From Thinopyrum elongatum (lineage: Eukaryota > Streptophyta > Magnoliopsida > Poales > Poaceae), in contig CM022300.1 in NCBI GenBank assembly GCA_011799875.1, positions 230,650,903 through 230,714,902 on the forward strand: 64,000 nucleotides of DNA, written 5' to 3'. Below, in pieces: positions 12,589 through 24,201 of the stretch (the stretch's first letter is position 1; every line of letters begins with the position of its first letter). A model generated the notes under the pieces. That model was given only the letters and a program-made list of their open reading frames with translations. It did no database searches and was not told the DNA's origin. The translations under genes were made by a program, and so were the position numbers.

Positions 12589-12655
12589 CAGTCCAGCTGG
12601 TTATCCACGCGCGCTCATTCCAGGGAGGTCCTGGGTTCGAGTCCCAGGCGCCCCA
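12589..12655 (+). other. tRNA-like relic (A box and T-arm/B box)
   Basis: CAGTCCAGCTGG resembles a degenerate A box. At 12631-12647 a perfect 5-bp T stem closes a TTCGAGT loop (B box GGTTCGAGTCC), followed by GCGCCCC and A like an acceptor 3' strand. The 5' acceptor strand does not pair, so this is not a functional tRNA. It could be a tRNA pseudogene or a SINE head carried inside the LTR. Confidence 0.5.
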
Positions 12656-15025
12656 ATTTTTTGCACTGTTTTTTCTTTACTGTTGCACACACACACCCAC
12701 ATCCGCTTCGGGCCCTATCTACTCCTGGGCCGCTGCACAGTGCTGCTTCGGGCCCGTGCATTATTTTTTTCTACCTGTGAATTTAGTTAAATTTCCCGTG
12801 CATGCATATTTACAGCAATGCCATTAATTTGTTTTGTCTATAGCTAAATAATCATGCATCCATTTAAAACATGTCATATATGCATCTTGCTCAGATTTTC
12901 ATGAACATTCACAATATCCAACTTACATCCATGTTAAAAATGTTTAAATGTGCTGTTTGCATTAATTTGCATAAATGACATGCTAAAATGGTTTATTTCC
13001 TAACTAAATAATCGTAGCTCCGAATTAAATAAACTTTATATGTAAATGGGGTAGAAAAATGTATATATTGACATGGTGCCATTACTTTGCATGTTTAACA
13101 ACTCTAAAATTGTGTATAGGGCAGAACAGTACCAAATTCGAAATTTACATATGGGGACTTTCCGGAATTTTTATGTGTTGTTTCCGGCCTCATTTAAACT
13201 TGCTTTGGTGTGGGGTTATTTCATTCATCATCTCTTGCCATGAGTAACCACATTTAATATTGTCCTGTATCATACTTGGTTGTGCATCATGCCTTGATCA
13301 TGTGTTGCTTGTTTACCGAGTTGTTTGCTTCTTTCCGGTTGTGCTTCTTCTCGATAGTTCCGGTTTCGTTGCGATTGTGAGGATTTGTTCGACTACATTG
13401 GGTCGTCTACTTCATGGACTCGGCCTTCTTCCTAGCGGGATTTCAGGCAAGATGATCATTATCCTGGATACCACTACTATCTTTGCTTTGCTAGTTGTCT
13501 CGATGCTATCGCTATGTCGCGCTACCTACCACTTGTTTATCAAGCCTCCTAAATTGCCATGTTAAGCCTCTAACCCACCTTCCTAGCAAACCGTTGTTTG
13601 GCTATGTTACCGCTTGCTCAGCCCCTCTTATAGCGTTGCTAGTTGCAGGTGCAGTGCAGGTTGTTCCATGTTGGGACATGGATATCATGAGATATCACAA
13701 TATCTCTTATTTAATTAATGCATCTATATACTTGGTAAAGGGTGGAAGGCTTGGCCTTTTTGCTCGGTGTTTTGTTCCACTCTTGCTGCCTTAGTTTTTG
13801 TCATACCGGTGTTACGTTCCTTGAATTTTGCGTTCTTAACGTGGTCGGGGTTTATGGGCCCCCCTTGATAGTTCGCTTTGAATAAAACTCTTCCAGCAAG
13901 GCCCAACTTTGGTTTTACCATTTGCTTAATAACAACTAAAACTTGCATAGGGACTTTCCGGACCCCGAGGATAATTAATCAACAACCCGGGCCATTGCTC
14001 CTCATGAGTGTTGGTCCAAACTAGAGCACTGTGCGGGGCGGCCCCGGGGCAACCTGGGTTATTTTTGGCACCTGTACGCGTAGCTCATCCGTCGTGGCCT
14101 GAGACGAGATACGCGCGGCTACTATCAGGGTGTCGGCATGTCGGGAGGTCTTGCTGGTTTTGTTTTACCATTGTCGAAATGTCTTGTGCACCGGGATTTT
14201 GAGTTTGATCGGGTTGTCCCGAGATGGAGGATTGTCTCCGCGGATCATGAGAGCTTATCATGGGCTAAGTTGGCACACCCCTGCAGGGTTTAAACTTTCG
14301 AGAGCCGTGCCCGCGGTTATGTGGCAGATGGGAGTTTTTAACATCCGGTTGTAGTGAACTTGACACTAAACTCATTTAAAATACACCAGCGCTTGTGTAA
14401 CCGTGATCGTCTCTTTTCGACGAAGTTCGGGAAGAGAACACGGTGGGGTTATGTTGGAACGTAAGTAGTTCAGGATCACTTCTTGATCATTACTAGTTGG
14501 CGACCGTTTGCATAGTTTCTCATCTTATTCTTGTACTCGTAAGTTAGCCACCATACAATGCTTAGTGCTGCTGCAACCTCACCACTTATCCATTCCATAC
14601 CCATTAAGCTTTGCTAGTCTTGTTACCCATGGTAATGGGATTACTGAGTCCTCGTGGCTCACATATTACTACAACAATAGTTGCAGGTATAGGTAATGCG
14701 ATGATCTGACGTGAGAGCGATGCTTGCTTGTTTTCGAGTTCTTCTGCTTCTTCTTCGGGGATAGGTTCCTGGTCGGCAGCCTGGGCGAGCAGGGTGGATG
14801 TCGTTCTTGTTTTCCATTTGTTTTCATCCGTAGTCGGATGCCGCTCTTCTGTATGATGTTTGCTATGTATTGATGTATTCTTGTGGCATTTGTATGTATC
14901 CCCTCTATTATGTAAATGGTACGATGTAATGATATCCACCTTGCAAAAGCTTCTTCAATATGCGGCTCTATCCTTGGTGGGACCTTCGAGTTCCTCTCGG
15001 ATAGGATCGCATATTGGGCGTGACA

Positions 15026-15365
15026 CTTGTTGGGTCAGCTTCGTTCCCATTCGAAGACGTAGAGCAAATTGCAGTCCACCAGCAAACTATGTCATCAAAT
15101 ACAAGTTTCACAGCCAAATATGAGTATAACTAAACAACAATGTCATCATGTTTTAGTCGTCATACAATCACCAAACACAAATTAACATACATAATAAGTG
15201 ATGTTCTCACAGCAAAATACTAAACAACAACTTCATCAGGTTTCAGTTGTCATAGCAAACACAATTTCACATAGTAGATAAAAAGTCGTCTTCTCACAGG
15301 CAAATACGACAAAAGCAATCTAATCATCATCCACAGCAGCAGCATCAACATCTTCGCCATGTGTA
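15026..15365 (-). other. 3' flank of the Tnp2 gene, no gene seen
   Basis: AT-rich sequence with several similar short blocks (variants of CAAACACAAATT and TCTCACAGCAAAATAC at intervals of 50-70 bp). It starts exactly at the end of repeat copy A. No CACTA terminus or subterminal array is visible. Confidence 0.4.
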
Positions 15366-18300
15366 TCAGTCTGAATCATAATTCCCCCCAGTGTCATCTT
15401 CTTCTTCATCCTCAATGTCCTCGAACATTGGCGTCTTATTTATCAACTCTCGTATGTCCACAGCCCGACAGGCAATCTTTTCGCCAGCGTCATTAACGTG
15501 ATGGTTCTCAAAGATATTAGGAACATCTATGGAATCTTCTACATCAGGAGCAGTGTAAGCATCATCTTGTTGTGCAACTTCATTACACGAATTCCTCTGC
15601 TCAAACCTTTGCAATACTCTCCAGTCATTGCTACGTGCATATGTGTCTTCCAAGAAAAATATATGTGTTGCTTGATTTGCCAAAATAAAAGGCTCGTCGG
15701 TCTGGTACGTCGCCTTGACATTGATGGATTTGAAATAATCATCAGCTCTGGGTTTTGCGATCCTGGAAAACAGGTTACACCAACAACAGCACAACAGAAC
15801 CACACACCGATGAACCTCGAAACTGGAGATATACTACAACTGAACAATGTCTGTTATGTTGGCATACATTTCAGTTGTCTCTTTGCCGTACATATCCGTG
15901 CTCATGATGGCACTGTTTTGTGTCTTCCTGCCTTCGTCGCGTGCAAGGGTGTTGTAGCGCACATCTCCAACAACGCAATATTCATAATGTCTTACCCGAG
16001 TATCAGGACCCATTGCTAGTGCATAGAGGGCATCATTAACTGCCTGCCCATCCTCCCGCATCTTCTTAACCTATGGTTAGAAAATAGACAAGCTGATTAT
16101 CTTATGTACTCAATATATTAAAAAAACTGACAGTGCAATTCAAAAGCTTACATGGCTCTTGAACCATTTTGCAAATCTTGCCATAACCAGTTTGTCAATG
16201 TTTCTTGGATTTTGCGGCAGTAACTCCTTTTTGTAGATGCTGCACAACATAGTGATCACATCAAACATCTAAATATATAAGAATGTGCTGCAAGTTTAGT
16301 AGATTACGATGTATAAGCTGCAGTACTTAGCACTTACTCGATATAAGGTAGAATCTCAGGACAGTTATTGAACACATACCAAACCATTTTGTCCAAATCT
16401 TTAGGTTTGTCATCTTGTTGACTATTCCCTGTAACTCGAACAGAACAATCGAAAACATTGAGATCGGGATTGTCTTCACCCACCTCTTTGCTAAGCTGAT
16501 CAGCTGTTTCAAAGTATTTTGAGCAGAATGTCAACGTTTCTGTAGCAATGTAGGCCTCTACAATGGAACCCTCAGGTCTAGCTCTGTTCCTAACATGCCC
16601 TTGAAAGTGCCTAGCCGCCTTTCAATAGGGTACATCCAGCCATACTGTACTGGACCTCTAAGTAGTGCCTCATCAGGTAGATGAACAGCCAAATGCACCA
16701 TCACATCAAAGAAGGCTGGAGGATATATCTTCTCAAAGTCGCATAGGATAGTTGGTATCTTGTCTCTAAGACACTCCAAAGCATCTATCCTGATATTTCC
16801 ACTGCAGATCAGTTCCCTGAAGAATTGTTCCAACTCTGCAACTGCTCTGTATAAGTCATGGCGGCCCAATCCTCTAAGGATAACAGGTAAAACCCTTTGA
16901 AGTAGGACGCGGTAGTCATGAGTTTTCAACCCTTGTACCTTGTTTATCTACACTAACTCTCCTTTCAGGGTTGGAAGCAAATCCATGTGGGAATCTCACA
17001 CGTGACAGGACCTTGCAGAATTCTTTTCTTTTTACCTTGTCCAAGACGTACATAGCTGGTGCCACATCCCGTGGTTTACCTTCATCTTCCACCTACAAAT
17101 CCTTTCCAATACCCAGGTGTGTCAAATCAATCCTAGATTTTAAGGTATCTTTCGTCTTACCTTCAATATTAAGAAGTGTGCCAATAATGTTGTCACATAT
17201 ATTTTTCTCGATGTGCATCACATCAAGATTATGCCACAGATCCAAATCTTTCCAATACTCCAAGTCCCACAAAGTGGACCTGCGAGTAAACAATAATCTC
17301 TCTTCTGCCCTGCCATGCTTCCTTTTCCTGCTACCATTATCAGGATGGTTTCCTAGTGTAATATGCCTGACCTTCTCTAATTCCACTTGCAACTCATCGC
17401 CGGTGAGCCTCTTTGGCGCATCACGGTTTTCATGCTTTGCATTGAACACATGTCTTCGGTATTTTGTAGGACATGGCTTGTCCTTGGCAAGGAAACGGCG
17501 GTGTCCAATGTAACAGATCTTGCTAAGTATTGCATATGACAGCGGATTCTTGTCACAGCGAACACATGCATTGTAACCATGTGTCATTCGCCCTGACATA
17601 GTGCCCAAAGCCGGATAATCATGGATGCACCAAATTATAATAGCACGCAGAAAGAAATCAGTTGGTGGGCTGCTATATAGGTCTCAAGTGAGAACACCCC
17701 TCCATAGCTGTTGAAGTTCCTGCACAAGAGGCTCCATGAATAAATCAAAATCCGTTCTAGGACTTTTTGGACCTGGGATGAGCAAGGCCATCATGTAGTT
17801 TGATTCTTTGGTGCAGACATTTGGTGGCATGTTGTAAGGGATAACAAGCACTGGCCACATGCTATATGTGGCGCTCTGGTGGCCAAATGGGTTAAATCCA
17901 TCTATAGCTAAGCCAAGTCTAATGTTTCTTGGGTCAGCAGCAATCTTTTTGTGTTTCTGATTGAAGCTTTTCCAGTCACTACCATGAGATGGATGGCTCT
18001 ACATTCTGATCTCTGTGCTCCTGGTTCCTAGAATGCCACAGTACATCCTCTCTTGTTTCAGCATCATGAAACAACCTCTGCAATCTTGGTATAATTGGAA
18101 AATGTCTCAAAACATTATGAGGAATCCTCTTCACAGCATCGCCATCTTTCCATCTTGATGATTTGCATTTTGGGCATTCACTTAAGTTGGCATAATCCTT
18201 CCGGAACAGAACACAATTATTCTTACAAACATGGATCATATCATATCCAATTCCAACAGCACGAAGGAAATTCTTCATTTTACTGTAGGTGTGTGGCAGC

Positions 18301-18887
18301 TCAGACGCATCTGGGAACGATTTGCGGAAAGCAGCCAACATCACATCGAATGATTTGTTGGTCATCCACTCAAATGTCTTCACCTGAAGAAAGGTGACCA
18401 TAGCTGAGAATACTGACAGCTTATTTCCTGGGGTGACAGCCACGTTGCATTGTTCCAACATGCGGGCCCACCATTTTTCTTCTGCAGGTGAAAGTTCACG
18501 AAATGTGCGAGCATTTCATAGCATCGTTTCAATGTTGTTCAAACTCACTGGCTCCGCCACCACCACCTGCTCCTCCTCCTCTTCCACCTGAGCATTAGGC
18601 AGATCAAGATGGTGATCTGTTGCTTCCACATAGTCAGTAACATTGACGTTCACAACTTCACCATGATGAACCCACCTAGTATATGTGACCGACATCCCAT
18701 ACAAGTGTAGATGATTTTGCACAGTTGACTGGGGTCTTGTAACTGAATTCATACAACTGCTACACGGGCAGAGCACATCTGATTTCGGACCACCGTACTC
18801 AGCTCTGATAAAGTTCATGAAGTTTTCAACCCCCTCGACATATGCAGCGGAGAATCTTCGAGCAGAAGTTATCCAAGTCCTGTCCAT
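15366..18887 (-). pseudogene. CACTA (En/Spm) Tnp2-type transposase gene, decayed
   Basis: The likely start is ATG at 18887. The N-terminal transposase-associated domain (about 18516-18887; CPCSSCMN, LYGMSVTYTRWVHHGE) is followed by the Tnp2 domain (17979-18461 and 17093-17608; CKNNCVLFRKDYANLSECP, DNNACVRCDK-like zinc-binding sequence, DVMHIEKNICDNIIGTLL) and the DUF4218-like region (16558-16929; PPAFFDVMVHLAVHLPDEA, GPVQYGWMYPIERRLGTFKG). The acidic C-terminus ends at 15366. Lesions include an in-frame TGA at 18516-18518, a frame change near 17985, a TGA near 17680 and breaks near 17000 and 16540. The C-terminal exons appear split by introns. In live elements this protein cuts and moves CACTA ends. 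No CACTA termini flank it here. Confidence 0.85.
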
Positions 18888-19090
18888 CTCTTAGACATAC
18901 AAATTAGTTCTTCTACTAGATATTACAGGAAAAACATATATGCATTTTTATGAAGTCCAGAAAAAAAATACCTAGGTCGATGTCTAAAGCTATGGCAAGA
19001 TATTTGGACAAGCAGATCTAAGTAACGAAATATATGTAAAGCTAATTCAGCAAACAGATTTGAGTGCTAAATTATGGTAGGCTATTTCAG
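18888..19090 (-). other. 5' flank of the Tnp2 gene, no gene seen
   Basis: A 200-bp AT-rich stretch between the transposase start and repeat copy B. No TATA box or CACTA end is recognisable. Confidence 0.4.
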
Positions 19091-21244
19091 TATGTAAATG
19101 ATGTAGAAAAATGCATAGATTAACTTGGTGCACTTTATTTTGATGTTTAATAACTCTAAAATTGTGCATAGGGCAGAACAGTAGCAAATTCGAAATATGC
19201 ACATGGGGATTTTTCGGAATTGTTGTTTGTTGTTTCCAGCCTCATTTAAAATGCCTAGATGTGTAATTTAATTATGCTTCACCTCTTGCCATGTTAACCA
19301 ACATTTAATATTGATGGGTACATAAACGAGAATGAACTAAATATTTGTAATTTGGGGTTTCGTCGATATGCAACTCGTTGCATATTGAGCTCCACTTAAT
19401 TTGTAGTATTGTTTGTTGCACTTTGCCATGCCATGCATATTTAAACCGGACATGCATCATACTTGGTTGTGCATCATGCCATGTTTATGCTTGGTTGTTT
19501 ACCATGGTGTTTGCTTCTTTTCGGTTGTTCTTCTTCTCGATAGTTCCGGTTACGTTGCGAGTGTGAGGATTCGTTCGACTATGCCCATTCGTCTTCTTCA
19601 TGGATTCGGTCTTCTTCCTAGCGGGATTTCAGGCAAGATGACCGTTACCCTGGATACCACTACTATCTTTGCTTTGCTAGTTGTCTCGATGCTATCGCTA
19701 TGTCGCAACACCTACCACTTGTTTATCAAGCCTCCCAAATTGCCATGATACAACCTTTAACCTTTTCCATCATCCCAGCAAACCGTTGTTTGGCTATGTT
19801 ACCGCTTTGCTCAGCCCCTCTTATAGCGTTGCTAGTTGCAGGTGTGGTGCAGGTTGTTCCATGTTGGGACATGGATATCATGGGATATCATAATATATCT
19901 TATTTAATAAATGCATCTATACACTTGGTAAAGGGTGGAAGGCTCGGCCTTTTGCCTGGTGTTTTGTTCCACTCTTGTCGCCCTAGTTTCCGTCATACCG
20001 GTGTTATGTTCCATGATTTTGCGTTCCTAACACGGTCGGGGTTTATGGGCCCCCCTTGACAGTTCGCTTTGAATAAAACTCTTCCAGCAAGGCCCAACTT
20101 TGGTTTTACCATTTGCCTAATAACAACTAAAACTTGCATAGGGACTTTCCAGACCCCGAGGATAATTAATCAACAACCCGGGCCAGTGCTCCTCATGAGT
20201 GTTGGTCCAAAACAGAGTCGTGTGCGGCTTCCCCCGGGGAAACTCGGGTCTCAGTTGCTGTACGCTGCGCTCATCTGATTGTGGCCTGATTTTGAGATAC
20301 GCGCGGCTCCAGTCAGGGTGTCGGCACGTCGGGAGGTCTTGCTGGTTTTGTTTTACCATTGTCGAAATGTCTTGTGAACCGGGATTCCGAGCTTGATCGG
20401 GTCGTTCCGGGACAAAGATTTTCCTCTGTTGATCATGAGAGTTTGCGATGGACTAAGTTGGGACACCCCTGCTGGGTTTGATCTTTCGAAAGCCGTGCCC
20501 GCGGTTATGTGGCAGATGGGAATTTTTAATATCCGGTTGTAGAGAACTTGACACCAGATCCGAATTAAAATACACCAACCGCGTGCGTAACCGTGACCGT
20601 CTCTTTTCGAGTGAGTTCGAGAAGAGAACACGGTGGGGTTATGTTTGATTCGTAAGTAGTTCAGTATCACTTCTTGATCATTACTAGTTTGCGACCGTTT
20701 GCGTAGTTACTCTTCTTACTCCTGTACTCGTAAGTTAGCCACCATACAATGCTTAGTGCTGCTGCAACCTCACCACTTATCCATTCCATACCCATTAAGC
20801 TTTGCTAGTCTTGATACCCATGGCAATGGGATTGCTGAGTCCTCGTGGCTCACAGATTACTACAACAACAGTTGCAGGTACAGGTAATGCGATGATCTGA
20901 CGTGAGAGCGATGCTCGCTTGTTTTGGAGTTCTTCTGCTTCTTCTTCTTCGATCAAGGGATAGGTTCCAGGTCGGGAGCCTGGGATTAGCAGGGTGGATG
21001 TCGTTCTTCTTTTTCATTTGTTTTCATTCGTAGTCGGATCCTGCTCTTCTGTATTATGATAACTATGTATTGATGTATTCATGTTGTAGTTTGTGGCGAG
21101 TGTAAGCCTTTATCTTGTATTCTCATCTATTCAGTACATGGTATGTTGTAATGATCTCCACCTTGCTATGCGCTCGAAATGCGGTTGTGCCCCAATCATG
21201 AGTTCATCACGTGATTGGGATAGAATCGCATCTTGGGCGCTACA
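19091..21244 (+). repeat. Long LTR-like repeat, copy B, truncated
   Basis: A direct repeat of 13039-15025, beginning abruptly at TATGTAAATG and ending GGGCGCTACA. The first about 2.5 kb of copy A, with its TATA box and CpG-rich part, is absent. Small indels separate the copies. It directly adjoins Gypsy gag sequence at 21245. Confidence 0.75.
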
Positions 21245-22690
21245 TGATCATCGTCTTCAAGATGCTCATAGACTGCCACCACGCCAACCTACTGGTGAAG
21301 ATCGACAGCGGCAGCATGAGCGGGATGGAGCTCCTTCTGGCTCTGTTAGAAGTAAGAGCACCGCCCATTGTTTCCGCCCTGTCATGTCCAACACGCCGGC
21401 AGAGGCCATGGCACAGGCTCAACTACTGCTGAACTTTCCTCCTGCTGCCGACAAGATGGATGAGTGGAGGGCCACTATCCAGAGCCTCCTCAGCTTTGCT
21501 GATGGCGGCAAGACGCAGCAAGCGGGACCTTCACAGCGGCAGCCCACAACACTGGCAAGACCAGCTGGTAAGTGCACTGGAGGCGTTGCACCAACCATGC
21601 AGTCTCCTCCGCAGCAGCAGCGGCAAACCCACAGAAATGACGAGTTGGATGAGGTGTCCATGGCGTCGTCCATTCCACGGGCCTACCAAGGTCAGCGCCA
21701 AGTTCTTCAAGACAGGTGCGTCGAAGACACTCGAACCACCATCGAGCGGTGCCAGGAAGCACGTCGTTAATCAGATGACTGCGTCGGGCTGGCAGTGAAT
21801 GCGCCTGCGCCGGGGTACCCTGGGTGCCTGCCTTATGAGGCAGGCTTCCCAGCATTCACTCATGAGCTACGGCGAGTCCGCTGGCCCTCTTCCTGGAGCA
21901 TCAATACTGACTTGTCGGATAAATAAGACGGCAAGCTCAATCCGTTAGAGTTCCTTGGCAACTACACCATTGCGGTGCAGGCTGTCGGGGAAAGAGACGA
22001 CAAGGTTCTCGCCAACTACTTTCCATTGGCGCTCAAGCCCAATGTGAGATCTTGGTTGATGAACCTGCCAGAGGGCTCCATTTAATCTTGGGTCAGATTT
22101 GTGCCACCAATTTGTTGACGCATATACCGTAGGCCACAAGCTTCCTGGTCATCCCAGCGACTTGCATGTGTTGCCACAGAGGGATGGCGAGTCTCTTCGG
22201 AAGTACATCCATAGATTCAGCCGTGTTCACCACAATATACCAGATGTCCACCCTGCTACTATAATTGCTGCATTCCACACGAATGTGCGCAATCGCAGGA
22301 TGCAGGAAGAGATGAATATCACGAAAGTGAAAACCATCAATGAGCTTTACACTCTGGCGGACAAGTGTGCATGTGTTGAGGAGGGGAGACAACTTCCTGA
22401 GGAAGATGCTAGGGCCCAAGTTGATTCTGAGGATGATGACGCATCTACCCCGAAGAACAAGGGACAAAAGCGCAACTGCAAGCGCAAAGGCAAAGTAGTG
22501 ATGGCTGTTGAGAGTTCAGGCAATGCTGGCAAGAAGGCCAAGACCGAAGGTTCCGACAAAGAGACTACCATGTGTACCTGTGATCATGAGGCTGTAGCTC
22601 GTGACAAGACGGAGAAAACCAACAGTCCATACTGCAAGATTCACCGAAACCAAGGGCCACGACCTCCAAGAGTGCTGGAAAGTGCCTGAG
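21245..22690 (+). pseudogene. Gypsy gag polyprotein remnant
   Basis: The sequence enters gag in mid-protein. The frame at 21245-21770 includes MSNTPAEAMAQAQLLLNFPP. From about 21930 the capsid core is recognisable (FLGNYTIAVQAVGERDDKV, YFPLALKPNVRSWLMNLP), then after frame changes SLRKYIHRFSRVHHNIPD and NELYTLADKCACVEEGR (22099-22689). A basic, lysine-rich stretch follows. Stops at 21770 and about 22083 and frame changes near 22100 and 22650 break it. Gag would form the retrotransposon particle. The upstream part of the element is replaced by repeat copy B. Confidence 0.75.
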
Positions 22691-23760
22691 AAACAAAAGC
22701 AAGAATACGAGAAGCGCGACAAGGAGAAGGGCCAAGATGGTGTTTGTGGATCTGGCAAGAACTGTGGTGCCCGCAGGGGCCGCCAGGGCAAGGCCAAGTA
22801 GCAGAAGGAGAAGCCCGCTAGAGGCCGTGACAAAAAGGAGGAGGAAGAGGATGATGACGAAGACTAAGTAGAGTCAGAAGAACAAGAGGTCCAGAAGATG
22901 ATGGACGCCATGTGCATTGACGGAGGTGCATCTTTTCACTCCTCTCATCGGCAGTTCAAGCAATGGGCCTGTGAGACCAATGCAGCAGAACCGGCAATGG
23001 AGGAGCAGAAGCCACACAAGTGGTCCAACACGCCCATCATTTTTTACGCCGAGGACCACCCTGATCGCACAACTGCGGTTGGGTGTTTACCGTTGGTTGT
23101 TTCACCAACAATATGCAACCTCAAGGTGACAAAAGTGTTGGTTGACGGTGGGGCCGTTCTGAATTTGATCTCTCCAGAAGTGATCAAGAGGCTGCAAATT
23201 CCTGACGAAGATTTCCAAGAAACGGGAACGTTTCAAGGAATCCCAGGAAGGAGCCAACCCAAGTGGAAGATTACCATGTTGGTGACGTTTGGCAGTGAGC
23301 TGAATTACAGGACAGAGAAGATTGTCTTTGATGTCGTCAAGATCCCGCTGCCTTACAATGGAATTCTTGGTTGCCCAGCCTTGGCAAAATTAATGGCAGC
23401 ATCCCACTATGCTTATAACACTCTGAAGATGCCAAGGCCGATGAGCGCCATCACCATTCACTTCGACAAGAAGGGCACAGTCATCTGCGCCGACAAGATC
23501 TACCGAGAGGCAATGGCAGCATCTACCGGCAAGCCACCTGCTCCTGCCGGCAAAGCTCCCAGGGGAAGAAAGAGAAGAAGACCAGCAAGGCTTCCGGGAA
23601 GCGCACCTTAGAGTGCTACACGCTTGTTCAGGACATACCAGAGAGCTCTGCCGACAAGAACAAGAAAGCCAAAGCATCTACACCTACAACGAAGCAAGTG
23701 GTTGCATGGAAGGATGGTACGAGCGGCACTTTCACCATAAGTGCCACTCTTGACAACAAA
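22691..23760 (+). pseudogene. Gypsy zinc-knuckle and aspartic protease remnant
   Basis: At about 22601-22801 another frame reads CKIHRTKGHDLQEC-like nucleocapsid sequence. At 22898-23611 an open frame of 237 codons carries the retropepsin-like region with VLVDGGAVLNLIS (active-site D-G-G near 23145) and a downstream IPLPYNGILGCPALAKLMAA, the usual hydrophobic segment before RT. A stop at 23609 and another near 23761 separate it from RT. The protease would cleave the polyprotein; this copy is broken. Confidence 0.75.
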
Positions 23761-24017
23761 TAGGAAAGCGCACTCATCGAATTCCTGCGGGCGAATGTCG
23801 ATGTGTTTTCTTGGCAACCATCTGACATCCGATGTACCCAGGGAGGTGATTGAGCACCATCTTGCCGTCTGTCCCCATGCAAAGCCCGTCAAGCAGAAGG
23901 TCAGGAAGCAAGCTTTGGAGCGGCAAGAGTTCATTGCCCAAGAAATACAAAAGTTAGAGGCAGCAGGTTTACTCATAGGAGTGCTACATCCAACATGGTT
24001 GGCAAATCTAGTGGTTG
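23741..24017 (+). pseudogene. Gypsy reverse transcriptase N-terminal stub
   Basis: After the FLRANVDVFSWQPSDI segment, a frame change leads to REVIEHHLAVCPHAKPVKQK and GVLHPTWLANLVVV, the start of Gypsy RT. The reading is then interrupted by the poly(A) tail of the minus-strand LINE at 24018. The rest of pol is not found to the right within the window. Confidence 0.75.
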
Positions 24018-24201
24018 TTTTTTTTGACCTGGAAGACTGCAGGGCTTACACCCCACAGCATTTTATTGAAACTGGCAAAAGAATAAACAAAAGGTTCCTT
24101 AAGGAAAGGAACAAAACAGAAAAGAAAGACTATACAAGCTAGGCTAATCTAAGCACTAATAGCTAAAATGAAGAAAAGAAAGAGTACAATGGATAAACAC
24201 C

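Larger units (their letters stand above)
10560..15025 (+). repeat. Long LTR-like repeat, copy A
   Basis: A stretch of 4.47 kb ending in GGGCGTGACA. From 13039 onward it is a direct repeat of 19091-21244 with scattered substitutions and small indels. A TATA box at 11424-11430, followed by a C-rich leader and a CpG-rich tract (11190-12500), suggests plus orientation and an LTR function. The size and promoter recall large Triticeae LTRs of the Sukkula/Sumana/Erika kind, but this name is a guess. No primer site follows the terminus. Short open frames inside show no known domain. Confidence 0.6.

Noticed and set aside
12582..12655. A functional tRNA gene
   Set aside because: The 5' acceptor strand does not pair with the 3' strand and the anticodon stem is not formed.
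16971..17513. Plus-strand frame of 180 codons
   Set aside because: It is the antisense shadow of the Tnp2 coding region, which has clear homology on the minus strand.
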